This document shows, one piece after another, positions 22,404 through 35,417 of a stretch of 64,000 nt of DNA (the first letter of the stretch is position 1; every line of letters starts with the position of its first letter). Source of the stretch: Drechslerella dactyloides (lineage: Eukaryota > Ascomycota > Orbiliomycetes > Orbiliales > Orbiliaceae). The DNA is taken from NCBI GenBank assembly GCA_020064725.1, contig JAGTWJ010000001.1, positions 2,542,001 through 2,606,000 of the forward strand. Reading direction: 5' to 3'. A model generated the notes under the pieces. It was given only the letters and a program-made list of their open reading frames with translations. It had not been told where the DNA came from and ran no database searches. A program made the position numbers and the translations under genes.

Positions 22404-25400
22404 TTATGATTTCCGCACGCTCTTCATTTCTCCGTACTTGCCTCGCTCCTTGGTCGTATCGTACGCTTGGATCAGACGTGATTGGCCCTCGTCGGCCTGC
22501 GAAAAGGCGTAGCCACGCTGCTTGCGCATCCGCTGCACCTGGCGGACCTTCCGAATAGCTTTTTGGAATTGTTCCATTCTGTAACACCAATTAGCATCCC
22601 CTTCCGATCTATCGCTGAATTTCGGAAGCACACTGACCTTGGTCTGTAATCTTGGATATTGTACTTCTGGATCTCCTGCACATAATGGTAATTCTGCGGG
22701 AAGTACATCCGTTTTGCGCTAGATTCAACAGTTAGTATCAACATAAATAGCCCATCGTCTCAGTGATCGAACTTACTATTTCCACGAAAAGTCTCGGATC
22801 AGACACAGGAATGGCATAACGAACGCGTACAGCCAGAACACCGGCGACGTGTACAGCCGCGGGATGATGCCTGTGTATTCAGTAGAGAAATGGAGCATCG
22901 GCGCAACAGTCGCATAGGCAGGCAAGAACGCCAACCAGATTATGATCGAACCTGGAATAGCGATGACGTGATACTTTGTCCAGATGCTACAGGCAAATGT
23001 GTTAGCGTGCCTTTTTCCTCAAGTATTAAATGTGGAGAAACCTACTTTGTAACAAGCGCAGCTTTGCAGAGGACAACCGCCAGGGCGGCAGTGTAGTTCG
23101 AGGTACCCCAAACCCAGTGCCCAGCAATCTTGCCATCACCCTGCGGAAGATCCCACTCAAAGATGAACTCTGAAGCGATATACAGAATCAACGAATGGTA
23201 AAACCCGTTGATCAGCCACGCCCAGAAGCTGCTCATTTTGAACTTAAAAGCCATCACCCGTTAGCTTTAGCTACACCACCAATGGAGGTTCTATGAGAAC
23301 TTACGAAATAACCCTTCTGACCGAGCTGATACATCTGCGGATACCGATCCAGCAGCCTGGCGCTGAGGAACTGATCAAAGATACCCATCGCCAGCGGTGG
23401 AAGCACAGTAAACAAGACGTTGTAGAAGGACAGCGTCCACGATTCGTAGATGACCTGCCCGGAGAACCGATTCCTGAATGCATACTGTGATATCGCCAAT
23501 TAGCAACCCCGAATTCCAGACCTTCGCGAAACTCGACAAACTTACCCAAAACTGCGTCATGAATAGCGTCACGTTCTTGTAGAAAGAGTACAAGATAACT
23601 CGACTGACTCGAGAATAACTCCAGGCACCATGTACCAACAGTAACTTTCTCAAGAACCTGAACTGGCCAATCGAGACGTCAGCGCTTCGTGCCGCTTGCA
23701 GACCTTCCACACCGCTGATACCAACACCAACATGTGCGGCTTGGATCATAGAAACATCATTGGCGCCATCACCAATAGCGAGAAGGATCGCCTTGAGATG
23801 TCGCTTGACCAGCTTGACAACAAGAGCCTTTTGCAGAGGGGACACACGACTATAATTGCGAAAGGTTAGCTCCAACTCAAAACGTAGCGTTCCCACGCGA
23901 GACCAGACGTACCAGCAAATGACAGCTTTGCACATAACCGCGATATCAAGGAAAGTCTTCTCCAGGTCCTTCTCCAGAGCGTAAGTGAGAGACCGCCCGT
24001 CGATAATCAAAGCTAAAGTCTCCACTTCCAAACTAGCATGCTTCTGGCTTTTGATCGCCGCCAATTTCTTATTGAGGTTGTCCCGCGTGGCTTCATAGCT
24101 CTCCTCGTTGATGATGATCAAAGTCATATCCTCGCTGATAAGCTTGCAACTCATACCAATGTTGATAGCAGTCTCCTGCCTGTCGCCTGTCAGAACCCAG
24201 ACTTTGATGCCGGCCGTCTGTAGAGTATGGATCGTTTCCGGAACACCATCCTGCAGGCGATCCTCAATAGCGGTAGCACCTAGCAAGAAAAATTCCTTTT
24301 CAATAAGTTCTGCAGCTTTGTCAAGCTCTTCTCCACGGTTGTTGATGGTAGTGGCAGCCTTGTCAAAGATCTGCGACCATTGTCGATACTCGTCTTCTGG
24401 GATTTCACGCATCGCCAGACACAGTGTTCGGAGACCATCGGTAGCGTAATCTTCCAGATGCTGCAAGGTAACATCAACGGTCGGGTTATCCTTCGCCAGA
24501 CGTTCCAAAATAACAGTATCAGCTCCCTTGCAGTAAATCCGGATCTTCCCGTCAGGGCAGCGGAAGACAGTAGACATCCTCTTCCTAGTCGAATTGAATT
24601 CGCAAACATTAAGCAACTCGTACTCCTCTTCCCGGCCTCCAATATTGATGAGGACGGAACGGGGCTTCCGAGAAACAAACTGGTATCCAAGCTGTACGGC
24701 TCCTTCGACTAACGCTCCCTCATCGGGTGACGCAGCCTGATATTTGATCTCCGTTGGCTTTTCTTCATTACGCTCCGGAATGACGGTATGGCAGGTCGAC
24801 AAAAGGACCAGGAACTGATGCATGATTTCACGGGTCGGATGGCTGTTCAGGTTCTCTCTCAGTCGCTTAAAGTCGTGGACACCGATTTCGACGCCATCCT
24901 GCACCGTCGCACGCTTATCCTCAGGAACTTCGTCGCCGTAGCAGACGCCAGCAATCGAGCATTGTCGGAACTCCATCATATTACAGGTAAGTGTGCCGGT
25001 TTTGTCGGAGAATATGTACTCAATCTGGCCGAGTTCTTCAACCAAACTGGACGTCCTGCATACCGCCGGCGTGTCGGTTTCAGGGTAATAGATATCGAGG
25101 TCGGAATTAATCAAAAACGCTTGACAGTATTTCACGAGTTCGACCGTGACGAACAACCTGCAGAAAGTATTAGTACACGAGCGATCGAAAATTATGAGGA
25201 AGACATGGGGCCTTACGAAATGGGAACAAGATTAGAGTACAAGACCCAATACGTCAGGATATCCTTGAAGAACTGCTGGACAAGGTTGACGTTTGCAAGG
25301 TAGAGGTACGGCACCTGATCAAGCTGCGTTCCGAGCTTGATAACATCACCGGCAGAAGAGACGAGAGACAGCACCAACAAGATGGACACGAGCATGAGAA

Positions 25401-26835
25401 TCTGCTTGTTGAGCAATCGCTCCACGTTTGTTCTCTTGATCGGAGTCGCAGTAGCGTTTCTCATCAGCTTCGTTTCATGGCCAGTGAACACGACAATGCC
25501 GTGAATCCAAGGCGTGTTTCTCAAAGTTGCGCCTCTGAGCAACAGCTGCTCAGGGCTCAGCGGGTGCTCCTTTTCAGCGCCACCCATAGACATAGTGATA
25601 GTAGCTTCGTAGGTGTACAGGCTGCTGTTCGGCTGCTCCGACTTGACCTTTCCGGATAGTCGACCAAGATCACCGGGGCTGACCAGACCAGCTGTCTCCG
25701 GTATCGCTTGCTTGATCTTCAAGTTGGTTTCGCCGTCAAGATTGGCAGTCTCGATGTAGCACAATCCTTCAGGTTCTGACGACGCAAGAAGGACGATATC
25801 GGCCGGGAACGGCTCTTCGGACTCGACGCTCACGATGTCTCCAACTTTCACGTCCAGCCATTTGACTTCTTCAAAACTCGTACCACGGAGCACCCTTGTT
25901 TTCGATTGATTCAGCTCCGTGTCCTGTTTCCGTCGCTTAAAGTCCTCTACTAACTCCTTCACTGCCGATACTATCAGCACGATGAGCAGGGGGACGATGG
26001 TGGTATATTTGTTGGTAGGTGAGATGTTTGGAATCTGCTGCATGATGGCGGTAAATAAGAAGAACAGATTGGCGTATTTCGAGAATTGTTCGTAGAGGAA
26101 TTTGGGGAGAAAGGTCGCAAAGTTGTATTTCGCCGTAGAGACGTAGTTGTTCAGATATTTGTTCAGCGCGTTCGCGGGCGGGTTGTTGATGTGGATGATG
26201 CGGGGGCCGAGCGTCGCCGGGTCCACCTTGTTTCTACCAAAGCCGAACTTGAAGATACCTCCAGACTTCTTTGGCGGTGGACCGCCGCCGCCTCCCGCGG
26301 GACCGCCAGCAGCAGTATGGCCTCTCTCGGTGAGAGGTAAATCCATCTCGCTGTACTGGGGTCCCATACCAATAGCGGTTTTGACCCTACCCATTATGCC
26401 GCCGCCCATGCTTAGAACACTATTCCGGTTGCGACTCTGACCTTTGTTGTTGCTGTCGTGGGCGCCATAGTGAAACTCAGCTTGGGATTCATCGTCGGGG
26501 AGTATCGATTCGTCGTAGTATCGCTCGTAGTTCTGCAGACCGGACGTCTGCGAGTACGTCCGGTGTTGACCAAGCTGGGGCGGCCGGTCGAGGTCGTACG
26601 GATGCTGCTGCTGCTGCTGCGACGCCCCGGGCTGCTGCTGGTATGGCTGCTGCGGCTGCTGCTGCTGCTGATACCCGGACGCCGTGGAACTCGGGTTGTA
26701 ATAATCATCCTCTTGGATGTTATGGGTGGCTATATATTGGGCATCACTTATCGGGGGCGGCCGACCCGGATTGCCATATGTCCGTTCATCTTCGTCAAAA
26801 TCCAGCAGCGACGGCTGGCTTGGCTGGTGCGCCAT
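22404..26835 (-). CDS. DRS2: P4-type ATPase, aminophospholipid flippase Drs2
   Basis: Trans-Golgi flippase that moves phosphatidylserine and phosphatidylethanolamine to the cytosolic leaflet and drives vesicle formation. Exon 1 (26835-25217) encodes a disordered N-terminus with Gln-rich runs, then PPANALNKYLNNYVSTAKYN, typical of P4-ATPases. Exon 2 begins at 25157 and carries the phosphorylation loop SDKTGT (phospho-Asp about residue 591). The hinge reads GDGANDVSMIQAAHVGVGISG. About eight exons in all, with further splices near 23920-23850, 23550-23480, 23315-23235, 23045-22985, 22780-22720 and 22635-22575. The tail contains YNIQDYRPRMEQFQKAIRKV, the conserved regulatory C-terminus of the Drs2 branch. 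All core motifs are intact. Confidence 0.96.
26590..26680. repeat. CTG/CAG trinucleotide tract encoding poly-Gln in DRS2
   Basis: Interrupted CTG repeats (CAG on the coding strand) encode Gln runs of up to about five residues in the disordered Drs2 N-terminus. Length variation between strains is likely. Confidence 0.8.
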
Positions 26836-27755
26836 GGTGCGCAGGGAGATCTAAACGCCAGTCTCGGGAGCAGTTCCCCTCAGGCCGGCGACAAACGAGC
26901 AAGGGACGGTGTTAGGATATCTTGTTTGAGGCGGTGAGGAAACGTGGATGTTACGAGGGCCGGTGGGAGGGTGGTGTTCGATGCGAGTGGTGTCGGGTCG
27001 AGTTGCTGTCCGGGTGTAATTGGCAATACGCAGTGAAGATTGGACGTTAATCTCCCTCGCGAAAAAATGGTCCGGCGCTGCTCTGGAGATATAATAATAA
27101 ATACCAATGTACGGTAGGGTCGTGGAATAAATAAAATAAGATTCAGGCCGGCGGCGGGAGTTGTTAGGGAGCAGGGCGAGAGTTACTTGGTAAACAGGTC
27201 GCGCGGGTGGGCGAGTTGAGTTGCAAACGTTAATAATGGTACGAGGTGAGGTGAGATGTGGGCCGGCCGCTGGAGGAAAAAGAAGAAACCTGACGGGATG
27301 AGCTGAGCGGGCGGCGGACGGGGAGCTAGTGAGCTGCGGCGAGCTGTCCCAAAGCTAGGAGCGAGATGCGAATGGACGGCCGCGTGGGTGGTTCGTAAAA
27401 AGGAACGACGGGGAGGAGGATGCGAGATGGAGGAGAGTCCGGCGATGGGTAACCGTTCGATCGAGGGTCAAGACGAAGGGCAAACAACGGACGGGCGTGC
27501 GTGAGGGCGTGACCGAGCAGGTGACCGAGGCGAGCCTGCGATGGTGATGGAAGCGGAACAGCGCTGCAGCAGTGGCTAAGAGGACAGCGATTCCAAAGTC
27601 GGTATGCTGTGGTGTCGGGCTGCATGCGAGGGCGGCTGGTCCGCGATAGGGAAGGATAGGTTAGATAGAGGGCTCGATGCAGAGATAGGGGAGGTATGCT
27701 GTTGAATCGGACAGGTGTCGTCTGCCGTCGACAGCAGGCGGCTGGTGTTCGCGGG

Positions 27756-27794
27756 CGTCGTCGTCGTCGTCGTCCGTCGTCGTCGTCGTCGTCG
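27756..27794. repeat. (CGT)n microsatellite
   Basis: CGT/GTC repeats with one interruption. Non-coding as far as can be seen. Confidence 0.85.
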
Positions 27795-28019
27795 AAGGGA
27801 GATGGAAGAGGTCGGAGGGAAGAGGGCTGAATGCAGGCGGGCGAGGAGAGTTACGTTTGGCTGGCCCTTCTGGCGGCGGGTGTAAGCACCAGCTTTGGCT
27901 GACAGCAGCCGAAGCACAACTGCTCCTCCAGGCGGTCGCGGGATATCGTGCAGTCGAACGGGCCAGATGGCAGACACGCGCTGTCGACGGGTGGATCACG
28001 GTGGACGGAAGGGGCTGCG

Positions 28020-28066
28020 ATCATTCAATCATGCATTCAATCAATCATTCAATCATCAATCAATCG
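28020..28066. repeat. TCAATCAT-type short tandem repeat
   Basis: Imperfect repeats of ATTCAATC and CAATCAATC. They produce artefactual open frames rich in Asn, His, Ser and Phe. Confidence 0.7.
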
Positions 28067-29332
28067 ACTGGACTCCTCCGCCGCAGGTACTACGTAAACC
28101 CCCCCCTACTAAGGGTCCAAAGCACTAAGGGTCTGGTTAAGGGTGACGACGCTGCATTGCACCGCTCTGCATCGCTCCGTATATTATTATTACAGGTACT
28201 CTACTCCGTACGCTCCCTCTCCCTCTCTCAAAACCTCAGGAACAGCAAGTGAGACGACGCTGACGATTGCCTGGGGGCCCTTCCGGGCTGCCGTGCCCAG
28301 GCGTGCTGCCAGATTAAGGGTCAAGCCAAGTCGACCGCCATCTCGAAACAGCGCTCCTGTGTCAGATCCCTCCGCTGCACCTGCTGCAACCATACTTCTA
28401 TCGCGCCGGTGGACAAAGTAATACAGCTTTGGGACTACCCGGCCGTTGACTCGTGCAGCACGTCCTGCAGTGGATCAAAATCATAATATCCGCCCGGGAC
28501 TGCTTTCAGAATCCCGCTGCGGTGTCTCGAAGGCGTGCATCGATAGCCTTCCTTCCCACCCTTCCTTCCATCCGCCGTTTCCGAGCTCAGAGACATCGAC
28601 GGACGGCTAGCAGCCTGCACGTTCTGTCCAAATACCCGGGGGGGGCCAACGTTCGTTCGCGAGCACAGCCGCATCTCCCAGTCCCTTCCGTCGAAGAAAA
28701 ATATCAAATAGCCCCATCAGCTCGCTCTCGCCTTGGCTATTTTTAGGCCGTCGACGTCCGCCAAGAGCAGGTTACCACCAGCCAATCGGGCTCGCCAAGC
28801 AAGGCTGACCCTTGGACACGAGCGACAGCAGCTGGATGCTACCCTTTAATTGCCGTGTGGGAGGCCAGCGACGGAAAACATATGCATCTGCTGGAGCATA
28901 TACAAAGGTATCAGGTGACTGTACTGTCGATGGTGATTGCCAAACATCCGTGGCTTTCCGCATCGTAGATACATGCAAACAGACAGATTTATATACACAC
29001 GACGCTACTGTGGTGATGCATGATGCCATCGTGATGATGCTAGTGTATGCAATATATATGTACAAGGGACATCCGTTTCACTTTACAGGCACTCGCTCTC
29101 CGGCGTACGTCATCCGGACTTGTGTATGTATGTACAGTAGTATTATACAGCCATGCGACACCCAATCAGAACTGCCCGCGGTCCGAACCGTGAGCGAGCC
29201 AATGAGTGCCCATTCGCCAGTTAAAAACAATCAGGGACGTACCTCAAAACCACACGATCCGCCAATCGCGAACCGCTAGTAGAGTAGTCTCAGGGACGCC
29301 AGCTGAACTTCCGCAGGGAGGCTACAGCTAAA

Positions 29333-30408
29333 CTACCTGGCGACCAGCATATGCTTGATCGCCTTCCAGTAGTCCTTCGCCACCACAGCCTCGATCTCCT
29401 CCTTCGGCAGCCATTGGTGATCCACCAGCTTGACCTGGTTCCCCGCCAGCCGCGGCTGTCCCGCAAACACGCGCGCCTTCATGAAGAACACCGTCTTACC
29501 GAGCGGCTGTCCTTCCTTCTGACGATCTGCCCCGTCCGGGCGTGCGTACGAGTAGTGTCCAATCGGCACGTTGCCGACCATCCAGTAGTTCATATCGCGA
29601 CCGCACGCCTTCGTCAGTATCCCCTCCGCGCACTGTCCACGCCCCACGTTAGCATCACACCATGAATCCAATTCCCTATAAGTGGAGTAAAAGAGAGTGA
29701 TATACACACCTGCTTCAAGTTCTCCTTATCCTCAAGGTTCGCCTGCGGAAACTTCCACACATCATCCGCCCGATCCCCCCTCTTCACCAGCAGATACAGC
29801 GTCCTCGACAGCATGCGGTTCAAACTCCTCACGTCCCCCGCGACATCAGCGTCCGTCTCGCGCGGGAGTGGTTTCGTCATCGTCTTCTTGGCCGCAATTT
29901 CTTCCTCCGTGTCGCTGGCGCTGATGTCCTCTCCGGACACCGTGTATTTGACCAGCTCCTCGTAGCCCATGTCCTCGTCGTCACCGGGCTTGTCGCCGTA
30001 CCGCAGCTCGTCCGCCCAGCCGGTGTGCCGGTCGTAAGGGTCGTAGACCTTCATGTCCTTCCGTTTGGCGCGCCATTCGTCAAAGGCGAGGGTACCCCTC
30101 TTGAAGTAGAAGCCGCGGACGAAAGGACGCACGAGACGCTTGTCGAGCCGACGTTGGTAGAAGAAGAATTCCTTCTCGAAGGGCGTGAGCTCGCGGGTGA
30201 GGATTGGCGGGCGGGAGACGACGACTGAAGCTGCGAGCTGGTAGTCCGAGGCTGGACGCTGGTGTTTTTCGGAGGGGCAATCGACAGGCGGGGCGGCGAT
30301 ACCGCCGTCGAGGGTGGGTGGGGGAGGCTGCGAGGCTGCGATAGTTGCGAACGGCCGCCGAGAGCGGAGGGCGATGCGTGTGAAGCACCGGCGGCAGAGT
30401 GAGTCCAT
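29333..30408 (-). CDS. MRPL17: Mitochondrial large ribosomal subunit protein mL46
   Basis: Component of the mitochondrial 54S large subunit. Exons 30408-29710 and 29632-29333 join in frame to 332 residues. The N-terminus (MDSLCRRCFTRIALRSRRPFATIAAS) is a typical presequence. The conserved block ELTPFEKEFFFYQRRLDKRL is followed by FDEWRAKRKDMKVYDPYDRH. The C-terminal Nudix-like fold includes DDVWKFPQANLEDKENLKQ, then CAEGILTKACGRDMNYWMVG and WLPKEEIEAVVAKDYWKAI. The frame extends upstream to 30453 but opens with TTG, so ATG 30408 was chosen. Confidence 0.95.
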
Positions 30409-31346
30409 GATGTCTGGCCAATGGATGTCACCAATGGATATCGACGGTGACAAGTATCTCGAGGAAAGAGAGAGTGAAGTAATCTTTTATGCTATATCGC
30501 AGTCTGTCAAGAAGCGTCTGTTAGCATAACGACAAGTTCAAACGACAGAGACATCAATTGAGACGCACCATATCGAAGTCAGAAGTCCATCCGATTCCTC
30601 CAGATCGCATCCGTCCGGTATATCGCCAGTTCCCCGTTCAGCAGTTCTTTTCGTGGGACCTTGCCGCCAGTCGTGGTTGCTGCCGCGAAAAACTTTCGAG
30701 GCCTAGCGCCCCACGTGACCCGCCGACGCCCACATAAATTGCGCCCGCGCAGCGCAAAATCTCTTCCTCCTCTTCCTCTTCTCTCCTCAGGCACCTTCCC
30801 TTATCACCAACCGAAGGATGCGTGTATCGCACGCATCGCCAGTAGTCCATTCTTTGTTCTTGGACGAAGCGCCTCCACTTCTCCGTTGGTCATTATATGG
30901 TGCTCAGAGCGAGGGGCGTCACGTTTGTAGCGTGGCGTTCATTCATGCATGATTTCGCTAGCACCGTCTATCTGGACTCGATTGTTCGAGTTCTCGCAAA
31001 GGATGGAGTTAGATATTATATTGCAGACATTCATTTCGTATAACGTTATAAGGGCCGTACGCCCATAGACTGTGCTGGATCACGGGGGCTTCGTTTATTT
31101 AATGCCATCACGTCGGTGGACTTCAAATCAGATTGTGACGTGCGTGTAGACGTGATGTGCGTTGTGTTTGCGGCCCGCGTTCCCCGCCGCCGTGAGCTTC
31201 ATTCAGCTCGACAGACACCTCGTCGACTACGTACTACCCGTATTCTCTATATACTACTAGTACTCCGAGACTCGTCAGGCCGAACTGATATCTCTCGGAC
31301 TGTCGTCTGTCGTAGAACATACCTCTCATCCGCAGAGACATCCAAC
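30409..31346. promoter_or_regulatory. Divergent promoter region of mL46 and twinfilin
   Basis: 938 bp between start codons. Contains GC-rich stretches and the mL46 leader. No gene is supported. Confidence 0.4.
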
Positions 31347-32698
31347 ATGCAGTCCGGCATCACTGGTATCATTCACCCCCCACACCGCCCACCCAATGCA
31401 ATGGCCTCTATACGCCCCGATTGCTGACCACTATGTTTTCCCTCAAGAACAGCTTCGGACGAGCTGATCCAACAGTTCAACAGCCTCGTCTCCTCCTCTT
31501 CCCTCCGCGGCCTGATCGCCGGCATCGCCAGGGAGGCCCTCGTCCCCGTCACCACCGTCCCACGTTCCGGCACCTTCGAGCAAGATCTCGCGCAACTCGA
31601 CCACCTGCTCAAGGACAATGAGCCCGCGTACATCATCCTACGCCGCCTGGAGAGCGGTCCGGCGCCCTTCGTCTGCGTGACCTACGTCCCGGACACGGCG
31701 CACGTTCGCAGCAAGATGCTGTTCGCGAGCACCCGGAACACGCTGACGCGCGAACTCGGCACCGAGCACTTCTCCGAGACGATATTTGCGACGACGAAAG
31801 CTGAGGTGACGGCTGAGGGGTTCAAGAAACACGATGCTCACGTGAAAAAGTAAATACACCTAAGATGCTTATCTAATCGTGGTGGGATGGGTGGGCTAAC
31901 GGGGTGGGGGGGACGCTGTAGAGCCGCGCCGCTGACAGAGGAGGAAGCAGCGTTGAAGGGCGTCAAGGAGGCGGAAGCCGAGGCGTCGAGGGGCACTACG
32001 GCGCGTGCGTCGCACGTCAGCAGCGGGGTGTCGTTCCCGATGAGCGATGCGGCTCTCGACGCGCTCCGGCGCCTGCCGACTACGCCAAACGGCTTGGTGC
32101 AGCTGGTGAGTGTTTCTCCTACCGGTAGCTCCCGGCTGGACAGATGCATGGATGGGTGGATTGGTGCTCAAAGTGCGTGTCCTGCAGAAACTCGATCTAC
32201 AGGCTGAGACGATCGAGCTTGCCGACGACTCGACATCGACGGCGCACGACCTCGTCAAAGTGATTCCTCACGACGAGCCGCGATATTCATTCTTCAACTA
32301 CAGCCGTCCGTACCCTCTTCTCAAGTCTTTATAAGCGTATGAATAACGATACTGACCGTCCAGCAGATAAATACGAAGGCGTCAAGGAAAACCCAATTGG
32401 TGAGTTTAGTAGCAACTGAAGCACACCGTATGAGCAGCAGCAATAACAGTGAGCTAACGCGGTCGCAGTGTTCATATACACCTGCCCGCCGGACAGCAAG
32501 ATCCGGGAGCGCATGCTGTATGCGTCCTGCCGCGCCGCAGTCTTGAACGCGGCGACGAAAGAGGCGGACATTGTGATCGATAAGAAGCTGGAGTCCGGCG
32601 CCCCGGACATCACGGAGCAGCAGCTGGCGGAGGAGTTCCAGCCCAAGGTGGAGCAGAAGCAGGCCTTCCAGCGGCCAAAGCGTCCCGGGAGGAAGTAG
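31347..32698 (+). CDS. TWF1: Twinfilin, actin monomer-binding protein
   Basis: Two-ADF-domain protein that binds ADP-actin monomers and filament ends and controls actin turnover. Six exons (31347-31365, 31453-31849, 31922-32105, 32188-32305, 32364-32399, 32469-32698) give 327 residues. The 19-nt first exon encodes MQSGIT and joins to ASDELIQQFNSL. ADF-type motifs are seen in each half: AYIILRRLESGPAPFVCVTYVP in domain 1 and VFIYTCPPDSKIRERMLYAS in domain 2. The basic tail (QRPKRPGRK) matches the site used by twinfilins for capping protein and phosphoinositides. Confidence 0.94.
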
Positions 32699-33816
32699 CA
32701 GCGGGGCAGTGGATCGATCGAGGCGGGCATTCCTGAGATAAGCGATCGATGTGGCATAGAGATAGAATGAATGGCATTATATTATATTGCAATTGGCAAG
32801 GTTGCCGGTCGAGCTCCCCGACGGACGTCCCACGATCGACCCCCTGAATCCTACTACGTATGAGCCTGTAACATTACTTGATCCATCCATCCCATCAATC
32901 CTGACCTGGCACGCCTGGCTGCACAGATCAATCTTGGCCGATGTTATTTTTCTTGGTGGACGTGCCCCTCGGCGCTGCGTTGCGGGGCAGGCAGCCAGCC
33001 AGCGCTCAGCGTCGGCCCATCGCCGGGCGAATGACATCAGCCGCCGCCGCCGCTCGGCTACACGCTCGCCCGCGCCGCAACATCGGAACTTTCACATGTC
33101 GGCCTGCCAGCCCCCAGCTGGCCAATTAAGCTTATCAGGCACATGCAGAGGAAAAAAGGCCTCGCGGACCAGAACGACGCTGATGCTGGGCTGGCACCCT
33201 TGTCTCCGGCTGCGAGTGCCTCGTCGATGGGCTGGGCCCCTCCGCATTTCCGGCTTCGGCTAGCCATTCCATTCGTCCTTGACGCATGTATGTACCGTTG
33301 CCTGCCCGCCTGGTCGCATGCTCTCCAGCGGTTAGGTTAGCAAAAGAGCATCTGGCACTAACGTCCCTCTGGCCCTGGCGACGTGAATTGCGCTCACGCT
33401 GGATGAAACTAGCTTTTGCTCCCTCGGTACTTTGCCGGCCTGGATCGCCATTGAAGGGGTGTGCGTCGGGACTTTTCGTAAATCTGATGTTGCTTCGAGA
33501 TGGCACACGTGCTTGTTCTGCCGAAGGAGCTGCGCTGCCCTGGCAGAGAGCTGGCTAGCAGCGGTAGCTTTTCTTTCGTATTAAACTTAACGTGCGGCCG
33601 GCCGAGCGCCCTCTTGACGTAGTAGCGGTTTTGGCTTTTTCTTCTGGGTTCCTGTACGATATATTAGCCTTGACCTTTCCTCCTACTTTTTTGGCTTGTG
33701 ATTGCAACTGTCGACTTGTTTTTAATCTTGGGAGGGTTTTGCTTTCTATCGTGTGGTTCGGATATTTCGAAGCTGTGTACAACAAAGACTCGACGGACAG
33801 ACGACGATAATTCATA
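32699..33816. other. Intergenic region upstream of SFC1
   Basis: About 1.1 kb between the twinfilin stop and SFC1. Several short overlapping open frames lack domains. The last 200 bp are T-rich and probably hold the SFC1 leader. Confidence 0.5.
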
Positions 33817-35417
33817 ATGGCGAAAGGCGATAAACCGAAGGCTACGACGGCCGTGCATCTGATTGGTATGCCGATGGTGGAATTCCCGCCTTCGACGATA
33901 CTCGAATTTTGGAATAAACTCGTACTGATGACCTTTTTTCTAATCGACAGCCGGTGGAGGAGCTGGGCTCTGTGAGGCGCTAACATGCCATCCGCTCGGT
34001 AAGTAAACGTCTACAACGCAAGCGCCCGTTGCAGGCTCGCAGTTCGAGGGCATGCGCATGGCTGACATGAGATATTCTAGATACAATCAAGGTATCTACG
34101 AACTTCAACTGCGGTATCAGTATCAGCCGCTACTCTACAGCGCATACTCACGGTTCTCGAAATGCTAGGTCCGCATGCAGCTGAGCAGACGGCGAAGAGC
34201 CCCAGGCGTACGTCCACCACCTCTCCATATGCGCATACGCGCAGTCGAAAACTGTACTAAGCTAGTCGATTGCGCACAATAGGTCAAACCGCGAGGTTTC
34301 ATCACAACCGGTGTCGAGATCGTCCGCCGTGAAACGCCCCTCGGTCTATACAAGGGTCTCGGCGCCGTCGTCATGGGCATCGTGCCCAAGATGGCCATCC
34401 GCTTTTCCTCCTTCGAGGCGTACAAGGGCTGGGGCACGAACAAGGAGACCGGCAAGGCGCCCGCGCAGTGGATTTTCGTCTGTGAGTTTCCTCCATTTTA
34501 CCGATAAAGAACACCGCATTCGATGTGTTTGCACGGTGGGAGGTACCGGTACATTGCTGATACTGGTGTCCTTGTCTAGCTGGTTTGATGGCAGGAGCGA
34601 CGGAGGCCGTGGCGGTCGTCACACCCATGGAAGTCGTCAAGATTCGGTTACAGGCGCAGCAGCACTCGCTCGCCGACCCGCTGGACGTGCCCAAGTACCG
34701 GAATGCGGCGCACTGCGCCTTTACCGTGCTCAAGGAGGAGGGTGTATCCGCGCTGTGGCGCGGCGTGTCGCTGACCGCGCTGCGGCAGGCGACTAATCAA
34801 GCTGGTGAGTAGTGGAAATCGTACCGAAAGGGCCGTAGTAAATTGGCTAACTGGTTGGAACTCATGCAGCCAACTTTACGGCGTACACGCAGATGAAGCA
34901 GTATGCGCTCAGAGTCCAGAACCTGGAGGAGCTGCCGTCGTACCAGCACTTGTGTCTCGGCCTTGTCTCCGGCGCCATGGGCCCATTCTCAAAGTACGTT
35001 CTTACCAAACTCACAAAATATCGATATATATGTGCATGTATATAGCTGAGTGTGGGCTAACGTTGCGTGTTCGTTGTCTGCAGTGCCCCGATCGATACTA
35101 TCAAGACGCGGTTGCAAAAGTCGCCAGGAGAGCCGGGCGTGTCGGCATGGAAGCGGATAACCGCAATCGCAGGCGACATGTGGCGGAACGAAGGCGTCTC
35201 GGCCTTCTACAAGGGAATCACGCCGCGAGTGATGCGGGTTGCGCCAGGACAGGTATGCAGATATTCCTAATTGCATATAACCTGATCGATTTGTGGTCCA
35301 TAGGATGCTAACTGTGGATGATGTGTACAGGCGGTTACGTTCATGGTGTACGAGCGGATACGCAACTGGATGGAAAGCGCCCGGACGAGCAGCTTCGACA
35401 AGGAATATGCAGAGTAG
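33817..35417 (+). CDS. SFC1: Mitochondrial succinate/fumarate carrier
   Basis: Inner-membrane SLC25 carrier that exchanges cytosolic succinate for matrix fumarate; needed for growth on C2 compounds (yeast Acr1/Sfc1). Nine exons (33817-33865, 33951-33998, 34081-34091, 34169-34207, 34283-34481, 34580-34804, 34870-34993, 35084-35252, 35331-35417) sum to 316 residues. All three signatures are present: CHPLDTIKVRMQL, VTPMEVVKIRLQAQ and APIDTIKTRLQK. Sequence around GVKPRGFITTGVEIVRRE and LTALRQATNQAANFTAYTQ matches the Sfc1 branch rather than citrate carriers. Exon 3 is an 11-nt microexon inside the first signature. Confidence 0.93.

Larger units (their letters stand above)
26836..29332. other. 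Long gene-free region upstream of DRS2
   Basis: About 2.5 kb between the DRS2 start and the mL46 stop. It holds a (CGT)n tract at about 27756-27794, TCAATCAT-type repeats at about 28020-28066 and four copies of the octamer YTAAGGGT (28109, 28125, 28137, 28314). Several open frames of 60-155 codons occur on both strands, but none shows a recognisable domain. It probably includes the DRS2 promoter and a long 5' leader. Confidence 0.5.

Noticed and set aside
26086..26937. Plus-strand open frames opposite the DRS2 5' exon
   Set aside because: Shadows of the low-complexity coding sequence, with no domains.
28105..28144. Possible interstitial telomere repeat
   Set aside because: The TAAGGGT units are not arranged head to tail as TTAGGG arrays and their spacing is irregular. 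A protein-binding cluster is the better reading.
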